Source of the DNA: a bacterium
Lineage (GTDB): Bacteria > SZUA-182 > DTGQ01
DNA: 64,000 nucleotides
Assembly: GCA_040755755.1 (NCBI GenBank)
Contig: JBFLZW010000018.1
Span: 1 to 64,000, forward strand
Direction of reading: 5' to 3'
The notes beneath the pieces are model-generated. The model did not search any database and was not told where the DNA came from. It was given only the letters and a program-made list of their open reading frames with translations. A program made the position numbers and the translations under genes. Positions 49,707-57,206 of this stretch are shown here, piece after piece. Position 1 is the first letter of the stretch, and each line of letters begins with the position of its first letter.

Positions 49707-51584
49707 ATGGCTGAATGTCAATCCCTGAACCGGAAATCAGGAGTAAGAGAAAAGAAAAGACAAGGACACCACTTTTATCAGGAGTCAGGAGCCAGGAGCC
49801 AGCAGTCAGGAGTGAGAAGTCAGAAGTCAGAAGCAAGCCTTTCACTGGCCACTGACCACTGGCCACTGACCACTGGAGACACAGAGACCCAGAGAAAAGC
49901 ATGGGGAAAAGTCCCCGCTGAAAACCGGGTATCCGGATGGTTCATTTTATTTCTGGTGGCCGGTGTTTTGAGTGCAGCTTGCTGGTGCTTTGCCCCGTCG
50001 GTCCTGCATGCCGCCTCCATGCCGGTCGGAACCGTGGACCTGGTCGAGGGCGTGGCTTTTGTGCGGCATGAGCTTCAGCAGTCAGCAGCCCGGATCCAGG
50101 CAGGGGACAAGGTCTATCCCCGTGATGAGATCACCACGCGGAGCGGGGCCAAGGTCAAGATCACCTTTGTCACCCGTTCCACTATCCATCTAGGGGGAGA
50201 CTCTCATCTGATTATCAAGTCGGTTCTGTACGCACCGCAAAAATCCCTGAACAGGTCATTCTTCAAACTCCCTGTCGGCAGGATCAGGGCTATAGTGGAA
50301 AAATTCAGCAGCCCTGACTCCAAATTCGAAGTGGAAACCAAAACCGCAGTCGCCGGTGTAGTAGGCACCAGAGAAATCATCGCCGCCGGACTGGATCCTG
50401 AAACCGGCCAGGATACCACTCAGACAGTGTGCGAAGAAGGGCAGGTTGCGGTCAGAAGCAGTGATCCGAAGATTCAGGGAGAGGTTGTCCTGGACCCTCT
50501 GGAACAGTCGTTTACCAGGGAAAACGAGGCACCGGAGGATAAGGTGAAAATCACCCGGGAGCAACTGGAAGAGATGATCCAGGAAACAACGATTACACCA
50601 GGAGGGAAGTCCCCGGACAAGGCTGATGATTCCCTGAAAAAGGAGGAAAAGAAAAAGGACGACAAGGCCGAGGTGAAGAACACCGGAGAAAAAAAAGATA
50701 CCGGGGAGAAGAAGGACACCGGTGAAAAGAACAATACCGATGAAAAGAAGGCCGCCGGGGAGAAGAATGATACCGGGAAAAAGGAGGAAACAGCCGGAGC
50801 CGGGGAGAATAAGAAAGGCGAGCCATCTGTCAGGGGAGTGTTTATTCCTCCGGTCGGACAGGCTGTATTAACGCCAGGCGGCAGGGATGGCTCGGCAGCG
50901 GCAGGACAGGATGGACAGATGAAGAGCAGAGAGATGGGGACAGAGACCGGCACCGAACGCCAGCCACAGTCCAGACAGATTGACAATACTCCGGCAGAGC
51001 AGCATGGCCAGGGAGGAGGAGCCGGACTCGTTCAGACCACGGGAGAAGCCGCAGATGACAGCCAGGGGAAACCTTCCCCCGAAGAGAGGCAAAGTCCCGG
51101 GCCGGCGGTGAAAGATAACCAGGAACCGGATATGAGCGGCCGTTTCCTTGGGCCAGCAGCTTCGGAAGTAAAAATCCCGGAAAACAGCTCCATCCCGGAC
51201 CGGGATAAGGAACTGCCGCCCGATCAGGACAAGGGACTTCCCGGCATACAAAACCCGCTGGTGGAACCGGATAACCTGAATGATACGCCCGGCAGCCGAA
51301 CGCTGGATGATACCGACAATCCCCTTCCCCGTGGCCTCATGGGAGGCGATGCCGCAGGAGTGAGTGAGGACATTGGATCAGCGGAGAGTCTCGTTGGAAA
51401 AGATGATGGCTGGATACCCGATCCTCAAGTAGATCCTGGAACCAATCTGGGAATGAGCCCTGAAGAGGAAACGGAAATTCTCCCCCAGTCTTACGATAAT
51501 ATTATTGAAAAAATAACTGAGATTGAAGGAGATTTTCTCCAGACGATGGAAAAGCTCCCCGGTCCCCCTCCTCCGCCGGAATGA
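49707..51584 (+). CDS. FecR-domain protein with repeat-encoded N-terminus
   Basis: A 625-residue protein. ATG 49707 has AAGGAG 10 bases upstream, 25 bp after the surface protein. The first ~70 residues are translated from the intergenic-type repeats (QESGARSQQSGVRSQKSEAS, SLATDHWPLTTGD, TETQRK). A membrane helix follows (WFILFLVAGVLSAACWCF), then a FecR domain (VGTVDLVEGVAFVRHE, YPRDEITTRSGAKVKITFVT, TAVAGVVGTREII). A long disordered tail contains lysine-rich TGEKKDTGEK repeats and Pro/Gly/Glu-rich sequence. FecR-type domains of this kind bind peptidoglycan or surface glycans near export barrels. The spacing suggests cotranscription with the adhesin/barrel. Confidence 0.85.
   Translation: MAECQSLNRKSGVREKKRQGHHFYQESGARSQQSGVRSQKSEASLSLATDHWPLTTGDTETQRKAWGKVPAENRVSGWFILFLVAGVLSAACWCFAPSVLHAASMPVGTVDLVEGVAFVRHELQQSAARIQAGDKVYPRDEITTRSGAKVKITFVTRSTIHLGGDSHLIIKSVLYAPQKSLNRSFFKLPVGRIRAIVEKFSSPDSKFEVETKTAVAGVVGTREIIAAGLDPETGQDTTQTVCEEGQVAVRSSDPKIQGEVVLDPLEQSFTRENEAPEDKVKITREQLEEMIQETTITPGGKSPDKADDSLKKEEKKKDDKAEVKNTGEKKDTGEKKDTGEKNNTDEKKAAGEKNDTGKKEETAGAGENKKGEPSVRGVFIPPVGQAVLTPGGRDGSAAAGQDGQMKSREMGTETGTERQPQSRQIDNTPAEQHGQGGGAGLVQTTGEAADDSQGKPSPEERQSPGPAVKDNQEPDMSGRFLGPAASEVKIPENSSIPDRDKELPPDQDKGLPGIQNPLVEPDNLNDTPGSRTLDDTDNPLPRGLMGGDAAGVSEDIGSAESLVGKDDGWIPDPQVDPGTNLGMSPEEETEILPQSYDNIIEKITEIEGDFLQTMEKLPGPPPPPE
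49781..49905. repeat. Composite heptad/TGGCCAC/ACAGAGACC arrays inside a gene
   Basis: GGAGTCA-GGAGCCA units, then TGGCCAC-TGACCAC units (49843-49876), then GACACAGAGACCCAGAGAAA. Three repeat families follow one another and are read in one open frame of the FecR gene. Confidence 0.8.
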
Positions 51585-51659
51585 GGGCAGGAACCTATTC
51601 AGGAGAACTCACAGTATAATAATTTATCCATAGTTACCTTGATAAGGTGCAAACCTCTA

Positions 51660-51718
51660 CTCCCTCGCCCCCCTCAAAGCCCCTCACCCCGCCCATCTCC
51701 CCTTCAGGGGCGAGGGAG
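51660..51718. repeat. CTCCCTCGCCCC palindrome
   Basis: A 12-bp perfect stem (51660-51671 and 51707-51718) with a 35-base loop that itself contains CCCCTCACCCCGCCC. A member of the 1249-1296 family. Confidence 0.7.
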
Positions 51719-51747
51719 AAAAGCGATTCTCTTCGATAAGACGCAAG

Positions 51748-51771
51748 GGTGGGGCGCTTTTTTGCCTCACC
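51748..51771. terminator. GGTGGGGC hairpin with T-tract in the loop
   Basis: GGTGGGGC pairs with GCCTCACC (one G-T pair); the loop is GCTTTTTT. A nearly identical hairpin lies at 63249-63273. Confidence 0.45.
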
Positions 51772-52072
51772 ACTATCTCGTGATAACAGCCGGCCAGCTT
51801 GAAAAACTCCCTCTTACTCAATAAAATTATTCAATTTATTGAATATAGGTGTACAAATTATGCCCAAAATCAGCATTAACGTCGTTGATTCGCAGTTGGA
51901 TAGCCGAAAAAAAGGATGGTTTTCCCAAATAGTTGACGCAGGGTAGGGTAATTTATTAGGTATGAGTGGGCGATCCAAGGAGAAATCCGGCATGAATGAC
52001 CGGTCTTGAGCTGAAACCAGAGGTTGAACAGTATGGCCCCCAAGACCACCCTGCAAGCGGGAAAGAGGGAGT

Positions 52073-53365
52073 ATGCGCATTTTAATTTTGACGGTTGGCT
52101 CTCAGGGCGATGTTATGCCTTATGTTGCCCTGGGACTGGGACTCCAGGCGGCTGGCCATGATGTTTCCCTGGCCACTCATGCCGCTTATCAGGCTTTGGT
52201 CAGGTATCACGGATTATCCTCTGCGGTTGTGGGAGGTGATCCCCGGGAGGTGTTTGCCGGTGAAGGGGGGCAGGCCCGGCTGGAAACCATTCGTGACCCG
52301 CTCCTGTTCATGAGGCTCTGTGTCCGGAATTTCCGGCCCTTTATCAGTGGCCTGCGGCTGCGCATAAAGCGGCTTCTGGATGATTCCTGGAAGGTATGTC
52401 AGGGAGCAGAAGCGATTATTTTCTCTCCGACCGCTAAAGCAGGCTACCATCTTGCCGAGAAACTGGGCGTGCCATGCTTTATGGCCCCGCTTCAGCCGAT
52501 AAGCCGTACCCGTGCCTTTCCCAGTCTGCTGATGCCCCCAGGTCTTCGCCTGGGCGGTACCTTCAACCTGCTGACTCATATCCTGTTCGAACAATTCTTC
52601 TGGCAGCTCTTCCGGCAGCAGTTTAATCAATGGCGACAGGAAACCTTAAATCTTCCGCCGCTTACCTTGAGCAGCCCTTACAGCAGGCAAAAAAAGCAGC
52701 CGATCCCCTTTCTGTACGGCTACAGCCCCTCTGTAGTTCCCAAGCCGCCTGACTGGCCATCCTGGCTGCATGTTACCGGATACTGGTTTCTGGATTCCGC
52801 ACCTGAATGGCAGCCTTCGGAAGACCTGGCCGCTTTTCTGGCCGAAGGCCCGCCGCCGGTTTATATCGGCTTTGGCAGCATGATCGACCGGAATGCCAAG
52901 TCAGTGACCCACATGGCTCTGGAAGCTCTGGTTCAATCCGGGCAGCGGGGTATCCTGCAGGCCGGGTGGACCGGCCTGGGTGAGACCGAACTGCCGGATG
53001 GAGTATTCAGGATCGAGACAAGCCCGCATGACTGGCTCTTTCCGCAAATGGCAGCCGTCGTGCATCATGGCGGTGCCGGCACGGTAGCTGCCGGCCTTCG
53101 GGCCGGGGTCCCTTCGATCATTACTCCGGCTATGGCTGACCAGCCATTCTGGGGGAAGCGGGTGGCTGAGCTTGGCGTAGGCCCAAACCCTATTCCCTAC
53201 CGCAGACTGTCGGTAGAAAGACTGCTGGCTGCTATCCGCATCGCTACCGGGAACAAAGACATGCAGGAGCGGGCCGCTGCCCTGGGCAGGCGGATCCGGT
53301 CGGAAGATGGCGTAAACCGGGCGGTTTGCGCCTTCCATAGCCACCTGCCCCGGCCTCGGCGATAG
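52073..53365 (+). CDS. GT1-family glycosyltransferase (UDP-glucosyltransferase-like)
   Basis: A 430-residue GT-B enzyme. The N-terminal half starts MRILILTVGSQGDVMPYVAL, the typical sterol/antibiotic glucosyltransferase opening with the GSQGDV acceptor loop. The C-terminal half has PVYIGFGSM and the donor-binding HHGGAGTVAAGLRAGVPSI, then DQPFWGKRV. Members transfer sugars from UDP or dTDP donors to small lipophilic acceptors; the substrate here is unknown. GAGGGAG precedes the ATG. No other sugar pathway genes are next to it, so a cell-envelope glycolipid or a secondary metabolite are both possible. Confidence 0.9.
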   Translation: MRILILTVGSQGDVMPYVALGLGLQAAGHDVSLATHAAYQALVRYHGLSSAVVGGDPREVFAGEGGQARLETIRDPLLFMRLCVRNFRPFISGLRLRIKRLLDDSWKVCQGAEAIIFSPTAKAGYHLAEKLGVPCFMAPLQPISRTRAFPSLLMPPGLRLGGTFNLLTHILFEQFFWQLFRQQFNQWRQETLNLPPLTLSSPYSRQKKQPIPFLYGYSPSVVPKPPDWPSWLHVTGYWFLDSAPEWQPSEDLAAFLAEGPPPVYIGFGSMIDRNAKSVTHMALEALVQSGQRGILQAGWTGLGETELPDGVFRIETSPHDWLFPQMAAVVHHGGAGTVAAGLRAGVPSIITPAMADQPFWGKRVAELGVGPNPIPYRRLSVERLLAAIRIATGNKDMQERAAALGRRIRSEDGVNRAVCAFHSHLPRPRR

Positions 53366-53457
53366 AGAATTTCCCGTGATTATTCCGATCTTGACACAAG
53401 GGAGCCGCAGGCTCGGGTTTATGGTGTCACAACAGTTAGGTGAGGAGGTAGGTTATC

Positions 53458-53877
53458 GTGAGGAAATCGTTGGTAAAAGATATATCATGGTGCCTGGTTG
53501 CAGCCATGCTGATGATCGGCATTACACCCAAGGTCGAGGCCGGATTTTGCCCGTCGGAACTGACCGCTTCTTCAAGGTCGGTAACTTTTCAGGCCGAAAG
53601 AGATGTCCGGACCATTGACCTGCAAAAAATCCAGAAGGTTATCGAACAAAAAATGGTCAGAGAGCGGCTTGAGCAGCTCGGTTTCAGCCAGGAGGAAATT
53701 CAGGCCCGGTTAAGTCAGGCCGACGATCAGCAGATTCACCAGCTTGCCCTGAAACTGGATGAATTGGAGGTTGGCGGCAATGGCCTGGAAACCGTGCTTC
53801 TTGTCCTCATTATCGCTATCCTGGTGGTCATTCTGCTTCATCTTACCGGCCATAAGGTCATTGTTACTCAAAGGTAG
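53458..53877 (+). CDS. PA2779-family small membrane protein
   Basis: A 139-residue protein that starts with GTG at 53458 after GAGGAGGTAGG. It has a signal peptide or N-terminal helix (WCLVAAMLMIGITP, cleavage near VEA), an amphipathic region with VIEQKMVRERLEQLGFSQEEIQARLSQ, and a C-terminal helix (ETVLLVLIIAILVVILLHL). The arrangement N-helix, helical hairpin with SQEEIxxRL, C-helix is that of the PA2779 family, which sits beside a C39-type peptidase, as here. The two genes are 12 bp apart. The role is not established. Confidence 0.8.
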   Translation: MRKSLVKDISWCLVAAMLMIGITPKVEAGFCPSELTASSRSVTFQAERDVRTIDLQKIQKVIEQKMVRERLEQLGFSQEEIQARLSQADDQQIHQLALKLDELEVGGNGLETVLLVLIIAILVVILLHLTGHKVIVTQR

Positions 53878-53889
53878 GGGCATGGTCAG

Positions 53890-54471
53890 GTGAAGAGAAA
53901 CACGATGGATGCTTTAACTTTCCGGAGTCATCAATCAGCGGCTATCCTGATATTCTCAGTCTGGCTGCTCCTTAACTCGTGTGCCGGTATTCGGGAGGCA
54001 TCCCTCACAACATCCCCCCGGTCTTCCTGCCTGATCGCAGGGGTCCCCTTTTACCGGCAAAAGGCTCATCAGTGCGGTCCGGCATCCCTGGCCGGGGTTT
54101 TGAATTACTGGGGGGTGAATGTTCTGCCCAGAGACATCGCCCGGGAAATATACAGTGAATCAGCCGGGGGGACACTGGGTATCGATATGGCTCTTTACGC
54201 CAGGAGAAGGTCGCTGCAAGCCTGCCAGTACCGCAGCAGCCCCGACGACCTGAAACAGCGCCTGGGTTCCGGCTGCCCCATGATCGTTATGGTTGATAAC
54301 GGCTTTTGGGCTTTTCAGCAGAACCACTTTATGGTCATCGTCGGCTACGATGAAAACCATATCATCGCCAATTCAGGGGATGACCGGCACAAATCCGTGC
54401 CTCTTCAACAATTTATGAAAGCCTGGGAGAGAACTAACTTCTGGGCTCTGCTCATAACTCCTGAACGGTAA
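53890..54471 (+). CDS. C39-family cysteine peptidase, putative lipoprotein (PA2778-like)
   Basis: A 193-residue papain-like peptidase. The start is GTG at 53890 or ATG at 53905. The N-terminus has a lipobox-type LLNSC. The C39 core has FYRQKAHQCGPASLAGVLNYWG (catalytic Cys), GGTLGIDMALYARR, and NHFMVIVGYDE (catalytic His), followed by ANSGDDRHKSV supplying the acidic residue. C39 enzymes cleave double-Gly leader peptides or act on exported proteins; this one lacks the ABC transporter part. It lies between the PA2779 gene and the TPR lipoprotein gene on the same strand. In the related family the TPR is fused to the peptidase; here it is a separate gene. Confidence 0.85.
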   Translation: MKRNTMDALTFRSHQSAAILIFSVWLLLNSCAGIREASLTTSPRSSCLIAGVPFYRQKAHQCGPASLAGVLNYWGVNVLPRDIAREIYSESAGGTLGIDMALYARRRSLQACQYRSSPDDLKQRLGSGCPMIVMVDNGFWAFQQNHFMVIVGYDENHIIANSGDDRHKSVPLQQFMKAWERTNFWALLITPER

Positions 54472-54479
54472 GGAGTCGG

Positions 54480-54968
54480 ATGGAACCACAGAGGCATACA
54501 GATGCAGGGGAAAACACTAAATCAAACCTTGTGACTGCCTGCGGCCTCTGCCTGCTGCTGTTTCTCTATGGCTGTGCCTGCTGGCCAAGAATTATTATCC
54601 TGGAAGATCCGCTCACTCCGAAGGAGCATTTGAGCCTTGGCCTGGCTTACGAGAAAAACGGCGAGTTTGACCAGGCCATCAGAGAATACCGGCTGGCAGC
54701 CCGCAAGCTCCCCATTGCCTGTCTTTATCTTGGTAATGTATATTTTCAAAAGAATGAGTTTGCTGAATCGAAAAAATACTATCTGACGGCGATCCGCAAG
54801 GATCCGGGCCTGGCTGATGCGTACAACAACCTTGCCTGGCTGTACGCCGTCAAGGGTGAAGCCCTCGACCAGGCTGAGAGACTTGCTCTCAGAGCGCTGG
54901 AACTACGGCCTGAAAGGAGTACTGTCTACCAGGACACCCTGAACAGGATCAGAGAGCTCAGGAAATAG
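54480..54968 (+). CDS. TPR lipoprotein
   Basis: A 162-residue protein with N-terminal hydrophobic helix and lipobox (LLLFLYGCAC), then three TPR-like repeats (EHLSLGLAYEKNGEFDQAIREYR, ACLYLGNVYFQKNEFAESKKYY, AYNNLAWLYAVKGEALDQAERLA). AAGGAG lies 6 bases before the ATG, 9 bp after the peptidase gene. The first 15 residues are encoded by a CACAGAGGCATACAGATGCA stretch akin to the dispersed arrays. It probably works as the scaffold for the C39 peptidase at the membrane. Confidence 0.85.
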   Translation: MEPQRHTDAGENTKSNLVTACGLCLLLFLYGCACWPRIIILEDPLTPKEHLSLGLAYEKNGEFDQAIREYRLAARKLPIACLYLGNVYFQKNEFAESKKYYLTAIRKDPGLADAYNNLAWLYAVKGEALDQAERLALRALELRPERSTVYQDTLNRIRELRK

Positions 54969-54991
54969 AAATCATCATGCCCAAGATCACT

Positions 54992-55351
54992 CTAATTCTT
55001 CTGTTTGAGTATTTCGACGAGCAGTTGAGTCATGTTATCAAGACGGGAAGAAATTTCCTGTCTAAATTGGCCTATTTCCTGTCTTACTTGTCCGATTTGA
55101 GTATCAATCTTCTGGTTTACTTGTCCGATTTCAGTATCAATCTTTTGCCCCAAGGTATCGATTCGCTGGTTAAGGTAGCGGAAATCTTCCTCTCTTTTTT
55201 GCTTAAGCTCCCCTACATCTGTTTTTAATTCAGCTACATCTGCCTTAATTTCCGCGCTTCGTTCTTCAAGTACCTCATAGATTACTTCCAGGGATACTTT
55301 CTTGACTGCATTCTTGACCATCTCTTTTGGTATTTTGATTTTGGGTAACAT
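54992..55351 (-). CDS. Small coiled-coil protein
   Basis: A 119-residue protein with a short N-terminal segment (LPKIKIPKEMVKNAVKKVS) followed by a long heptad coiled coil from about residue 30. Residues ~68-100 contain 11-residue repeats (IDTEIGQVNQK, IDTQIGQVRQE, IGQFRQEIS). No catalytic motif is seen. Similar coiled-coil proteins occur near Rpn and PIN genes, but I cannot assign a role. It converges on the TPR lipoprotein gene (23 bp apart). Confidence 0.7.
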   Translation of the reverse strand: MLPKIKIPKEMVKNAVKKVSLEVIYEVLEERSAEIKADVAELKTDVGELKQKREEDFRYLNQRIDTLGQKIDTEIGQVNQKIDTQIGQVRQEIGQFRQEISSRLDNMTQLLVEILKQKN

Positions 55352-55575
55352 TTTGATGCCGCCTTGAGTGGTTCGGTTTCGCTCTTAATAAATCCACCAA
55401 GATATTCTCTCAAAAACATAACTACGCCCTATGCTGTCTTTCGCATATGTTGGGGGAGATTCTAGCCCGTACTTCTTTAATTTACACCTATCGTTATAAC
55501 CGGTCAAGCAGACAATTCACCATCCCGAATATATCTGCAGATTTGTTCAAGGCAGTGATTCAAGTCACTCCCCTT

Positions 55576-56586
55576 TCAGTCCTCCCGAAACCAAAACCGT
55601 CCCTCCACAGGGTCATGATCCGAGGCACGGCGGGTAGTGCTGGCATCCTCGCTCAATTCGAAGGGGAAAGCGGCATTGAAGTGCAGGATATCCACCGCCG
55701 CGAAAAGCTTCAGCAAAGCCGGGCTGACCAGGATATGGTCGAGCATCTGGGCAACCTCATTGTGGATAAAAGTAAAGGCATGCTCCTCTTCTTTCTTTAA
55801 GGTTATCAGATCGGTGAGCGGGACCTCTCCTGCTCCACCTTCGAGAATGGCCAGGGGGAATTCAGCTCCCTCGTTCCGCTTGCCGAATTGCGTGTCGTTG
55901 AAATCTCCGGCAACCATGACCAGGGCATCAGGGTCGCGGTCGAGAATGGAATTCACAAAACTGCGGACTACTCTGGCCTGAGCTTTCCGCTGGGTCTCGG
56001 TGATCCGGACTGATAAGCCATCAAAACCGCTGAGTATGTCATCCCCCAGCATGCTCTTGAAATGGTTGCCGATGATAGTCACCTGCTTCCCCCTGATCAT
56101 GAAAACGCCCACAATCGGCTCTCTGCCCGGACTGGGACTGGCCAAACCAAAGGCCGCGTTCACCTGGGGGCCGGAAAGCTGGAAGGCTTCGAGCAGCTCC
56201 ACGCGGGAGGAATCCCACAAAAAGCCAACCTCAAGGCCCCGCTTGTCACTGGTTTTGAATGAAGTGGCCCGGTAGACTGTCCCTGCGGCAGCATTCACCC
56301 GATCGCCGAGGTTTTGCAGGATTCTGTCACCCCCTACCTCCTGAACGATAATAATCTCAGGCCGTCTGAGCTCCAGGCGGATGGCCAGGGCCAGCTTGTT
56401 CAATTTGATTTCGAGCCGCTCCGGGGTTAAACAACCCCAGCCATCTCCTCCACCAGCCGGATTAGTGTCCGGCAGCGAAAAAAGGTTTTCAGCATTAAAG
56501 GTAGTAATTACGGTATCTCCCTCTGGTCCTGAGCGCTTGCTGGCTGGCAGGCGGAGCAGATGATCGGATTTAAACCCATTTAACAT
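55576..56586 (-). CDS. Endonuclease/exonuclease/phosphatase-family protein
   Basis: A 336-residue EEP-fold enzyme. The active-site motifs are in order: TFNAENLF, IIVQEVGG, FLWDSSRVELL, GNHFKSMLG, AGDFNDTQFG, LDHILVSP and the C-terminal SDHDPV. Members include phosphodiesterases and nucleases that hydrolyse phosphate esters with Mg2+. There is no signal peptide in the chosen frame (MLNGFKSDHLL). The start at 56586 is weakly supported; the first 25 residues are not typical of the family, so a later start is possible. No neighbours inform on the substrate. Confidence 0.88.
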   Translation of the reverse strand: MLNGFKSDHLLRLPASKRSGPEGDTVITTFNAENLFSLPDTNPAGGGDGWGCLTPERLEIKLNKLALAIRLELRRPEIIIVQEVGGDRILQNLGDRVNAAAGTVYRATSFKTSDKRGLEVGFLWDSSRVELLEAFQLSGPQVNAAFGLASPSPGREPIVGVFMIRGKQVTIIGNHFKSMLGDDILSGFDGLSVRITETQRKAQARVVRSFVNSILDRDPDALVMVAGDFNDTQFGKRNEGAEFPLAILEGGAGEVPLTDLITLKKEEEHAFTFIHNEVAQMLDHILVSPALLKLFAAVDILHFNAAFPFELSEDASTTRRASDHDPVEGRFWFRED

Positions 56587-56737
56587 ATTCGCAGTCCTCC
56601 CTCATCGGTCAAGTAATCATACGGATACTCTCATCCCCCCTGTAAGCCATGGATAATATAACTAGAATACACCAAGATAGTTAATTTCACAACCTGTTAT
56701 CGTGGTCAATACAACCTTTCGGTAAATCAATCTGTAT

Positions 56738-57029
56738 AACTAGTTGGAATGGCACTTACATAAGCTAAGCTTATAATATAGAGAGAACACAAAGCGCACA
56801 GGGGAAAACGATCTCCCGCAGAGACGCAGAGGCGCAGAGAGCAACCAATCCGGCAAGGGCCTGATGAAAGTCGGGATATCCCGATGTGTCAACGGCATGG
56901 AAGCAAGCAAAAAGTAAAAAAGCACAAGGAGGAACTTATTTTACTTTTACTTTTCAATGATATCCTCTGCGTCTCAGCGTCTCTGCGGGAAAATTACTAA
57001 TTCTTATGTAAGTGCCATTCTAACTAGTT
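56738..57029. repeat. MITE-like foldback element, copy A
   Basis: Terminal inverted repeats of 27 bp with one mismatch (56738-56764 and 57003-57029; core ATGGCACTTACATAAG). A second pair of inner inverted arms consists of CTCTGCG-type units (TCCCGCAGAGACGC against GCGTCTCTGCGGGA). The interior is non-coding and related to 1-95. Length 292 bp. Confidence 0.8.
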
Positions 57030-57206
57030 GCAAATAAACAACGTATTACCTATTTCTCTGTTGACAGCGCAGTATCTTTGATATACAAAATAAAAAGGCG
57101 TCGAGCAATCGAATACCAGTTACCACAAGAGAGAGTACATAAGCCTTCAGGATTGAAAAGCAATATTCCCCGCAGGGCTGTCCGAAAAAGGAGATATGAA
57201 TGGGCT

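Larger units (their letters stand above)
51585..52072. other. Gene-free stretch with palindromes
   Basis: About 490 bases between the FecR gene and the glycosyltransferase. It holds the palindrome at 51660-51718, a T-loop hairpin at 51748-51771 and no recognisable gene. Confidence 0.6.

Noticed and set aside
55447-55800. Plus-strand open frame opposite the EEP-family gene
   Set aside because: It is antisense to the conserved C-terminal motifs of the EEP enzyme and has no family features.
57061-57087. TTGACA...TATACA before the R3H ATPase as a promoter
   Set aside because: The spacer is only 15 bases; kept as a weak hint for the start choice, not as a feature.
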